Assembly (NCBI GenBank): GCA_902651635.1
Contig: CACRSC010000073.1
Span: forward strand, 1 to 46,195
Direction: 5' to 3'
Source of the DNA: Mastigamoeba balamuthi
Lineage: Eukaryota; Evosea; Mastigamoebida; Mastigamoebidae
Length of the DNA: 46,195 bases
The notes under the pieces were generated by a model that was not told the origin of the DNA, searched no databases, and saw only the letters and a list, made by a program, of their open reading frames with translations. A program made the translations under genes and the position numbers. The stretch's first letter is position 1. The number at the start of each line of letters is the position of its first letter. This document shows positions 21,501 to 30,222 of this stretch, piece by piece.

Positions 21501-21715
21501 AGGAGGTGTCATCTGCGGCCCTGCGCTTAGACATCGCTGTTTTCAACACTGCGCAGTGCCTCCCTTGCTTCCTGATTCAGCTGGAACCAGTGGCACCCAG
21601 CCCGCAAGCAGACAACCTCAACTGGACAGACAGTCTACCTGAGAAGCCTCTAGTCAACCGGGAGGATAAACCAGTTGTAGAGAAAAGGCGGGTCGGGAAG
21701 CACATACAGAAATAA
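18597..21715 (+). CDS. Receptor-like FG-GAP propeller / TM / PARP-like protein B
   Basis: Two exons (18597-19066, 19162-21715) give 1,007 residues. After a signal peptide (MDSGLLLALGLLKLSALVP) come seven FG-GAP repeats (GDIDGDNFGDLAYG, GDVDGDRHTDVLAA, GDFDGDAFDDLVLG, GDFDGDGLTDLLVS, SDLNGDGFADIAIG, GDIDGRGLPDILIG, GDVNGDDIPDVAHS), matching a seven-bladed integrin-like propeller. A membrane-proximal domain with paired Cys and a transmembrane helix (IVAIILPIVVGFPLFVFGF) follow. The cytoplasmic PARP-type fold is LAWHAADPLTIRTVAGSGY, CGKGLYFSLEAGRAY and LDIAVFNTAQCLPCFLI. His and Tyr are kept, but Asp stands where copy A has the catalytic Glu, and WHG has become WHA. Mono-ADP-ribosylation or a pseudoenzyme is therefore likely. 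The intron (19067-19161) fits GC-AG (AAAGG|GCGTGG), since only this choice restores the GGVGDFDGD repeat in phase. It is divergent from copy A. Confidence 0.87.
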
Positions 21716-21733
21716 CTGTTCCACTGTTCTGGG

Positions 21734-22764
21734 TCATTTGGTCACACCGTCAATCTCTTGGTCGCATGACAAACACTTATGGCACTGCCCACACACAACA
21801 ACGGTGTCTCGCCACTCTGCAGACGAGATACAGGCCGGAAGGCCGCAAGTGGAGATGCGCTGGCACAGCGCAGTCTTCGCTACAGGCCCCATCCACGAGC
21901 GCAGCTCAGGCGTGAAACGCTGTGAACACTTGGGGCAGATGGGTCTGCGGTCATCTCTGCAATCCGGGATATCGCCCATCTGCAACAGTACAGGTCAGTG
22001 ACATTGCGCGGTTAGGATGTGACCCCCACTCACCCTCTGATACCGAAAGCCAACCGGTAGTACATCTCGGAGCAGAAATGACTGGGGGATAATGCTAGTT
22101 AGGGTTGCATCACGAGGCCCAAGGGACGAGAGGGTGCCCTCGTTGTGAAGTCGTGTGAGGTAACAGCACATGGGGACGTGGCGCTCGTAGTGGCCCGCCT
22201 CATCGATGTCCACGGCGTCGACTCTGCACAGCGTACCATAAGCACTGAGATAGGCCTTGTGGCCTTCAGCGTCGACGACAAGCCGCCACTCGTTGTCGAC
22301 CTCCACCGGTAGCATCGCATCCGTCCTCCTCCAGATTCCAGACATCTGCTCGATGCATCAATAAGTCTCATGAAGCAGATGTGAGGTGTCCTGAGCACCT
22401 TCAGAAGCACGGGCATCGACGCCCATCCCGAGAACGGAGCTGTAGACTCCGAGAGGCAGGGGCCTGCCTCCTGGCGCTGCGAAACCATGCGCAGAGCTCG
22501 TGGGCTGTCAGAGGCAGTTGGAGGTGCATCGGGGACGTTGAGCACAGCCTCCGGAACGAAACCGCGGTGGCCAGAGGTTGTCTCGACACAGGCCCATTGC
22601 TGAGAGGGCCGAACGAGCACCAACACCTTGTCGCCCATCGCCACCGACACCTCTCTCTCGTTTCGGGCTCTGTAGTCGAATACGCTTATCGCGTGCCTTG
22701 GCCTCCATTTGAGCTCCATCGTGGGTGGCACCCCTGGCAGGAGCTGCCGGTCCGCGCTTATCAT
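21734..22764 (-). CDS. SH3-domain protein with C-terminal Cys-rich module
   Basis: Three exons (22764-22399, 22345-22034, 21979-21734), all joined in phase 0 through introns of 53 and 54 nt with standard donors (gtgctc, gtgagt), give 307 residues. Residues about 24-80 form an SH3 domain: ISVFDYRARNEREVSVAMGD, WACVETTSGHRGFVPEAVL. SH3 domains bind proline-rich partners, often in actin and membrane signalling. A Ser/Pro linker follows, then a middle region of unknown fold (WRLVVDAEGHKAYLSAYG) and a C-terminal module with ICPKCSQRF, CQRISTCGLPAC and CGQCHKCLSC that probably binds zinc. In-frame ATGs exist at 22764 and 22719; the latter starts just before the SH3 fold and is equally possible. The stop lies 18 bp beyond the stop of PARP protein B, so the two transcripts must overlap at their 3' ends. 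Confidence 0.75.
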
Positions 22765-22889
22765 CCTCAGACGACAAAAATAGAAAAAGAACAAGGTGGA
22801 ATCACGGTTTACTCAAGAAAAATGATTATGTGCATATCTGTTTTGAGGGCGGGCAGAGACGATTCTAGGCTTGATCATCGCGTGTTCAC

Positions 22890-23338
22890 TCATTGTGCCA
22901 CAATCTCTGTGCAAGCCTTATCACAGTGGCATGGGACGAACCTACAGTCCGCAAAGAAATTAGGCCCATCGGGACTTGACCATACAAACTCGCATACATA
23001 CCTCGGATAGATGGCCGAAGAAAGAGTTCCCGCGCTGAACACCCACTACGCAATCGCCCTCTCATACCTTGCCAATTTTTCATCAGTGATCTGCTCCCCA
23101 GAATTCAGGAACAGCATGCACTGCTCTCCAGTAACCAGAGCACACCTCGTGACCAGCGGGATAGCTCCAGCTGAACTCCCGCCTCACAGTCCGAGGCGAA
23201 CATGATCAGCGATACTGCATTCAATGAGGTCAGGCTGGACATGAAGGCGTCGGGGCAGCAGGCGATCTTGGGCAGGGTGAACATGGAGGGGCACGCTGGA
23301 AGTTGATGGGAGGGTTGGCTGGCGGCGGGGTTCAGCAT
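22890..23338 (-). CDS. Small three-exon hypothetical protein with a 23-nt microexon
   Basis: Exons 23338-23144, 23090-23068 and 23001-22890 join in phase into 109 residues through introns of 53 nt (donor gtgctc) and 66 nt (donor gtatga). The protein contains MFTLPKIACCPDAFMSSL, then SLIMFASDCEAGVQLELSR, then ITDEKLARYVCEFVWSSPDG and a Cys-containing end (FADCRFVPCHCDKACTEIVA). No family was recognised. In favour: protein-like composition in each exon, all junctions obeying GT-AG, total length divisible by three, and intron sizes like its neighbours. Against: no homology and an exon of only 23 nt. The start could also be the Met codon at 23284. Confidence 0.45.
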
Positions 23339-23439
23339 AAAACGGAAGGGCAGATGTAGTACTGCGTGCCATTGTTGTGCTCTCGGTCTGTCGTACAGAC
23401 TTGTTTTTTTCTCTACATGACGCGAGTGATGGTTGGCCG

Positions 23440-26400
23440 CTACTTCATCTGGTTGCAAGCGAGGTCGTAGTAGTGGCCGCCGAGGCGCAGCAGCTCGTGG
23501 TGAGTGCCGGCTTCGACGATGCGGCCGTGCTCTACGACGACAATGAGGTCCGCGTTGGCGATGGTCGCCAGCCTGTGCGCCACGACTACCGTCGTCCTGC
23601 CGTCGCGCGCCCTGTCCAGCGCCTGCTGTACCACCGTCTCGCTCCCTGTGTCCAGCGCCGCCGTGGCCTCGTCCAGCAGCAGTATCCGCGGGTCCCGCAC
23701 CAGCGCCCGCGCAATGGCGATGCGCTGCTTCTGCCCCCCGCTCAGCGTCACGCCCTTGTCGCCCAGCTGCGTCTCGTAGCCCGCGGGGAACCCGCTGATA
23801 AAGTCGTGCGCGTTGGCCATGCGCGCGGCCGACACCACCTCGTCAAGCGTCGCCCCGGGCTTGCCGTAGCGGATGTTCTCCGCGACGCTGGCCGCGAACA
23901 GGTTGGGCTCCTGGCTGACGAGCCCCATCTGCGCCCGCAGCCACGCGACGTCGAGCGACGCCAGCGGCACGCCGTCTAGCGTGATGGCCCCCGCCGACGG
24001 CGCGTAGAGACGCTCGAGCAGCGCAATGACGGTGCTCTTGCCGCAGCCGCTGTGGCCCACGACGGCCAGCGTCTGCCGCGGACGCGCCACGAGGCTCAGG
24101 CCCGCCAGCACCCGCACTCCCGGCCGCGACGGGTACGCGAACTCCACGTCGCGGAGCTCGATCTCGCCGCGCAGGCCCTCGATCCTTGCGCGCGGCACGC
24201 CGGCCCCGGCTTCGGCTGCCTTATCTGCGGCGGCCTCCTCGGCTGCGCGCAGCTGAGCCTGCCCGTCGGACTCACCGGGGCGGGCGGCAGCGAGGCCGTC
24301 GGGCGGGGGGATGAGAGGCGTGCGATCGAGCAGCTCGAAGATGTGGTGGGCAGCCATGACGGCCTTGGAGTACGCGGGCAGCTGGGCGGCGATGTTGCCG
24401 ATGGCCATGGCCCCGAACATGATGCCGTTGAGCGATCGCTGCAGCCCCGTGAAGTCGAGACCGCCGGTGTGCTCGGACATCATCTTGGCCCCGTACCAGT
24501 AGATTAGCGCGCTGATGAGGTACATCTCCATCTGCAAGCCAGAGTGTCAGTGGCTAGGAATCAATTTGAAGTTCGCACGTTGTGGAGGGCGTCGGCGAGC
24601 GAGTGGATGATGACGGCACGGCGGCCCTTGCGGCTGGGGACGCAGAGCTCCTGGGCGAGGCGCTGGGCAAGGGTGTCCTGGCGGCAGAGCAGCAGGACGG
24701 TGCGGATGTTGCTGAGAGACTCGCTGACGATGTGGCCAACCTTTTCGTAGGCCTTGCGCGTGTTCTGCTGGTGTGTCGAGAGGAAGCGCAGGTCCGCGAA
24801 CGAGGCTGTCAGCATAATCGGCAGAAACGCGCAGACGATGAGGGCCAGGCGCCAGTTGCCCGAGAAACCGATGGCGATGCCCGCGGAGATGCTCGAGACG
24901 AGCTGGATCAGCACGCAAACCTGCTGGCCCGCCAGTCCGTGCACCAGCGTGGCGTCGGTCGCCAGCCGCGTGGCCAGCACGCCCGTCGAGTTGCACTTGT
25001 CGTCGAAAAACCCTGCGTCCTGGCGCAGCATCGCCTTGAAGCTCTCGAAGCGCAGGTACCGCGCCAGCCGCTCGCCCGCCACCTCGATCGTCGCGTTCTG
25101 CACAAACTGCGCCACGCCTGCGGCCACTCCCAACAGCACGAAGCCCAGCGACCACATATTTACTTTGCGTCGGTGCTCGTCCAGGTTAGACATCCCCGGC
25201 AGGAAGACGAGCACGCCCTGATACTCTGCGTGAGGGGGGTCGCTCCTTCAGTACCCGGGGGAACAGAAATCGTGAAGTGTCCCGAGGGCGCACGGCTGAT
25301 GAGGAGGCCTAGGAGGGGGAAGATGGCCCCAGAGAACATGGAGGTCAGAGCCGAGACAGCGACCCACGCCCAGTTGGGTGCCATGCAGCGCATCGCGCGG
25401 GCCAGCGTCCTGGCGATGGGTACCTTACGCTGCGCATCGCCCTCCTCGAGCAGTTGTGCCTCCTCCTTCTGGTCGGCCCCCGTCGCCGCCCCGGCAGCGG
25501 TCTTTGCGCCCGGCTCGGGCCCGGGGAGCGGAGTCCTGCTACCGTTGCTGATGGCGGTGTTGCCGTCGGGGGCAGGCGTCCGGCTGAGCTGCTGCTTCTG
25601 GACGAGGCTGTAGTAGAGGCCCTGTGCCTGCATGAGCTGCTCGTGCGTGCCCTGCTCGACGATGCGGCCCTCGCGCATGGCGACGATGAGGTCGGCGTTG
25701 CGGACGGTGCTGAGCCTGTGCGCGATGACGAAGCACGTCCTGCCGTGGCTGACCTCGTCGATTGCTGCCTGCACCGTCGCCTCGCTCTGCGTGTCCAGTG
25801 CGCTCGTCGCCTCGTCGAATATCAGGATCTTAGGCCGCCGGATCAGAGCCCGAGCGATGGCCACGCGCTGCTTCTGCCCGCCGCTCAGCTGCGCCCCGCG
25901 CTCGCCCACGAGCGTGTCGTACTTGGCCGGCAGCTCCTCGATGAATGCGTGTGCGTTGGCACTGCGCGCGGCCTCGGCGATCTGCTCGGGCGTCGCTCCA
26001 CCGTCACGTGTGCCCAGCGCGATGTTCTCGCCGAGGGTCGTGGCGAAGAGCACGGGCTCCTGCGAGACGGCGCCGATCTGCTTGCGGTAGTGCTGCAGGC
26101 TCAGCGAGCGCACGTCGTGGCCGTCGACGAGCACGAAGCCGTGGCCCTCCTCGACGTCATAGAAACGCTCAAGCAGCCCCACGATGGTGCTCTTGCCGCA
26201 GCCGCTGGGGCCCACCAGTGCCACCGTCTGGCCCGCACGCACGCGCAGGCTGAACTTGCGGAGGACCTCGACCTCGGGGCGCGTCGGGTAGCGGAACGTG
26301 ATGTCGCGGAACTCCACGTCGCCCCGAACCTCTAGCTCCTCGCCCGCCGTGTCCCTCGGGTCGATCAGCGACTTGCGGTCGATGATCGCGAACACTACCG

Positions 26401-27971
26401 CCGCCGCCCCCGTTGCGTTGCCGAACGCGCTCAGCACGGGGCTCAGCAGCGACAGCGACGTGGCCCCTGATGGCGACCCCACTCTGTCAGCCACGTCCCG
26501 AGGGGAAGAGTCGGGCAGCTCACCGCTCATGATGACAAAGAAGACGACCATAGTCTGGCCCGGCGTCATCTCCGCGTCGTAGGTGACTTTTCCAGTGGCG
26601 GGGTCCACGTGCTTGTCAACCGTCATGACGAGCTTGGCGCCGTACCAGAAGGCCCTGGGAGTAGGGGAAGCAGGAGAAGATCAGCCCCACGCAAGGGATG
26701 GGCACAGAGAGAGAGATGCGACTGACAGCCCGAAGGCGCTGAAGAGGATGAAGGAGACGGAGCCGAAGGAGCAGCCCATAACGAGTCCCTTGCGGAAGCC
26801 CGCACGCATGCTCTTGACGAGATGGGCGTCGTAGCGCTGGAGGGCATCGCGCTGTATGCCCAGCGCTATGGCCGTGCGGATGCTGCAGAGGATCTCCTCG
26901 GCCACCTGCCCCGCGGCGGCGTAGCACTTGGAGGTCGTCGCGACGAGGTTGTTGAAGAAGTAGCTGAAGAAGCCGAAGCTGGCGACGATGAGCGGCACGC
27001 ACGCGAGCAGCACCAGCGTCATCTTCCAGCCCTTGAAGAGGCCCACGGCCAGGCACGAGACAAACTGCGCGATGGCCATGAAGAAGAGGCCCAGCTGCTC
27101 GTTGATGCCGTCGTTGATCTTCTGCACGTCGGCCACCTTGGCCGTCAGCTCCCCCACCCGGTGCGCGTCGAACCATCCCACCTCCTGGCTCAGCGTCGCC
27201 CTGAACAGCTCCTGTGAGCACGGCCTCTGTCAGTGCCCCGCTGGAGTATCTCCGCAGCGGATCCAATCCCGGGGAATGCAGTCTGCTTTGCCTCGTTTTG
27301 CGATCTGCCACAATTGGCAAAGGTGCACACATTTTGCGATCTCTTTACACCGGCACACGTGGCCACGCACTGATGCTGATGGAAATGCGATGGGTGGTGC
27401 ACAACTGACAGGCGAGATGGGACAGACCCGCGGAGACCCGCAGATAGCGTGCCTTGCGGATGCGGTTGCTCTGGCGGTCGGCGGCGACGGTGAGGCAGGC
27501 GCCGAAGACGAGCCGCAGCACAAAGGCGATGGCGCCCACCCAGACGATGCGGACGGCCGTGCAGTTGACGGCCGCAGTGTCCACGGTGCCCTCGGCGGCG
27601 GCCGTGCCTGAGGCCGAGGCGTCAGCGGCCGAGGACACAAAGGCGTCGGTCATGTCGCCCATGAAGAGGCAGAGCACCGAGGGCGCCACGCCGTTGCCGA
27701 TGGCCGCAACGACACCCACGGCCACCAGCAGCTTGTCGAGCCCGTCCGCGAACCTGAACAGCCTCGTATATGGCACTCTGCGAAGGGATGCGGTTCAGAT
27801 CGTGTTTCGTGTGCAGGCACGAGGGCCAGCAGGAGGGGCAGTTGCAGCGGGTGCTCACCGTTTGGGTTTGGACGACGGGTCGGCCTCCGCGGCGTAGAGG
27901 CTGAAGGGCGGGGCCACCACCTCGACCACGTGGAGGTCGCTGCCGGGCTTATCTACACCAGGGGTCGACAT
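23440..27971 (-). CDS. Full-size ABCB transporter (P-glycoprotein-like)
   Basis: Seven exons (27971-27859, 27777-27438, 27211-26727, 26654-26524, 26466-25294, 25225-24579, 24531-23440) give 1,326 residues with two TMD-NBD halves. NBD1 has ALVGPSGCGKST (Walker A, near 443), SQEPVLF, LSGGQKQRVAIARAL (near 546), ILIFDEATSALD and AHRLS. NBD2 has AVVGHSGCGKST (near 1123), SQEPNLF, LSGGQKQRIAIARAL, LLLDEATAALD and AHRLA. Both ATP sites look intact. Half one contains the family motifs QEVGWFDAHRVGELTAKV and AFWYGAKLV; half two contains LRQDAGFFD and STGVLATRLATDA. The family exports amphipathic drugs, lipids or peptides across the plasma or vacuolar membrane; the substrate cannot be read from sequence. 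The 57-nt intron 26467-26523 (gtgagc...atcag) is a multiple of three and free of stops, so intron retention would add 19 residues between TM segments. Confidence 0.92.
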
Positions 27972-28478
27972 GAGCCCGTTGTATTCGAGGTCGGGGTCTG
28001 ATGTAGATGAGAGATGATCCAGTTGTGGAAAATAAAACCGGAGTGACCAGAACTCTTCTGTGCCCCGATTTTGAGAGGGGGGGACGCAAATGTGACGTGT
28101 TTGGCGGGGGTTGGAATAAGGGAGGCTTGCTGCCGTGTGAGATCCATTGACCGCCACGCAAGAGGTGGAAGTGGAGGAAGGGAACCCGGGGGCTCGCCGA
28201 CACAGAAGATGATGCGCAGGGTCGCAGCACACGCCAAGGGCCATCTCGAACTGTCAATGCGCAGCGAAACCGGCGGGGCGCGGTGTGGTTGAATTATGAG
28301 ATTCATACAATTTCGAGAGCAGCCCGACCGAGTGCTCTACATCTGAGGCGACACAGTTCTGCTCGGACATCAAATGCTCGGCGACCACCGCGTGCTCAGG
28401 CTGTTCCGGATCATATCTGGCCGGAGTATCCTGGCACACTACGTCACCGAGCACAATATTTCCGGCGAACCCGGCGAA
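27972..28478. other. Divergent intergenic region (ABCB / RhoGEF B)
   Basis: Upstream DNA of both the ABCB gene (-) and RhoGEF B (+). Moderately AT-rich, with no gene recognised. A word caatatttccgg lies about 25 bp before the RhoGEF B start. Confidence 0.5.
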
Positions 28479-29855
28479 ATGAGCTCTGTACCGCCAGCAA
28501 CGGCGGCCCTCTCCATCCAGCTGGCCTGGAGGTGCGTGCGTGCTGTGCAACCTCTGCTCGCCATCCCCCCTCCCTCGTCCTGTGTCCGCTGATTGTTCCA
28601 GTGCCCCTGCGATCTCCTCACACGAACTGCGCCCCCGCCTGTCGCCCCCCCCCCCTCCTCCATCTGGCCGCGTGGGCCGGGGCCTCTGCTACTTGGCAGG
28701 TGCTGGAAGGCGTCGAGGGAGCTGTCGAGGCGCGTGCGGGCCCACGTGATGCGGTTCAAGGTGGCCTCGGAGATCGCCACGAGCGAGGCCGTCTACGCCC
28801 AGGGCCTCCGCGTGCTCGTCTCGGCCTTCGCGACGCCCTCGAGGGCTGCCGCCGACGCCCACGCCGACGAGATCTTCGGGGGCGTGCCGGCGATGCTGGC
28901 GCTGAGCACGGAGCTGCTGGAGCAGCTGACGGCGCGTCTGTTCTCGTGGACGCCGCAGCAGGCGCTGGGCGACATCGTGGGCGCCTTTGTGCCCAAGATG
29001 ATCGACGCCTACAGGCCCTACGTCTCCACCTACGACCAGCGCGTCGCCGCCCTCGAGCGCCTCCGCCAGCAGCGCAAGGCCTTCAACGACGCCATCCTCC
29101 AGGGCACGCCCTCTGCTCCTGCTGCTGCTGCTCTCCTCTTCCTCTGCACCTCTGTTGCTGTTGCTCCTGCTGCTTCTGCCTCTTCTGAGCTCTCACTCAC
29201 TCTCTGATGTGCAGGCGAGGAGCGGCCCGAGTGCAAGGGGCTCAAGGTGGGCTCGTTCCTGATCCTGCCCGTGCAGCGGGGGCCACGCTACGCGCTGCTG
29301 CTGCGCGAGCTGCTCAAGCACACGCCGGAGGAGCACCCGGACCACGCCCGCGTCGTCCAGGCGCTGCACTCAGCCGAGGGCGCCATGCGCAAGCTGAACG
29401 AGGCCACGCGGGCCGCCGAGGTGATCGGGGAGATGCGCAGGAACGTAGTCGACGTCGACAGGATGATCGAGGGCTGCGGCGCTGACAGGCAGTTCCTGCG
29501 CGAGGGCGCGGCCGTCGAGGTGCTGCCCGACAACCGCACGCGCAGTGTCTACCTCTACGCCTTCCGCGGGGTCGTCGTAGTCGCCGAGCAGCTGCGCGCG
29601 GCCGGGAAGCTGCAGTCGCTGCTGGCGGGCAGGCTCAAGCACAAGCTCTCGTGCCTCGCGGCGGTGCACGTGGCGGAGGCGCTGCCCCTCGAGGTGTGCT
29701 GCACGCTGACGGGGGGCACGGGGCAGAGCAGGCTGGCGGCCGTGAGCATCTCGGACACCAAGGGGAAGCCGCACGTGTACGGGTTCTCTCTGGCACAGGA
29801 CCGCGACGACTGGCTCGCGTCGTTCAGGGCCAGCGCCTCTTCAGAGCTTGTTTGA
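28479..29855 (+). CDS. DH-PH RhoGEF, copy B
   Basis: Three exons (28479-28531, 28700-29103, 29215-29855) give 365 residues with the same intron positions and phases as copy A. It keeps the IQ-like motif (ALSIQLAWRCWKASREL), the Dbl-homology domain (SEIATSEAVYAQGLRVLVSA, LILPVQRGPRYALLLRELLK) and the PH domain (SVYLYAFRGVVVVAEQL, HKLSCLAAVHVAEALP). It lacks the Ser/Asn-rich tail of copy A and ends SSELV. Intron 2 (29104-29214) is again GC-AG (CAGG|GCACGC). Exon 2, most of intron 2 and the start of exon 3 are almost identical between the copies, while intron 1 and the PH half are much more different. The protein should activate a Rho-family GTPase; the specificity is unknown. Confidence 0.88.
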
Positions 29856-30222
29856 GGCTGGATACAACGAAGCCTGAGAGCATCACTGCCTCTCACAGAT
29901 GTGGGACCACAGTGTTGAAGGTGTGTGGGGGTTGTCTGTCAGAGACCTATCAACGAAGCCAAGGCATCGTGGGCCTGTTCCTATGGCAACAGAAGTGCCA
30001 GGTGAAATGCGAGTGGAGTTCCATGTAAGTGTCCACCTGTTTGGATGTCTTGTGACACAGATTTCTCACGTACGTTCGATTACAACTGCTGCTGGGTCAC
30101 CTTAGCGCTCCGTCCCCAGAGCTGGTTCGCAAACGTGTTGAAGACTGATTGTGAGAGATCTCATCAAAGTGAATCGCGTTATGGGGTCTCTCAAGAATTT
30201 CAACCGTTCAGTTTGTTATTCG
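29856..30222. other. Intergenic between RhoGEF B and ankyrin-ARM gene 1
   Basis: No gene recognised. AT content rises toward the downstream start at 30223. Confidence 0.5.

Noticed and set aside
24582-25613. Plus-strand frame opposite the ABC transporter
   Set aside because: A shadow of the transporter; its composition is typical of reverse-complemented ABC coding sequence.
28000-28260. Extra upstream coding exon of the ABC transporter in minus-strand frames
   Set aside because: The ATG at 27971 fits the expected short cytoplasmic N-terminus; the upstream extensions have no conserved sequence.
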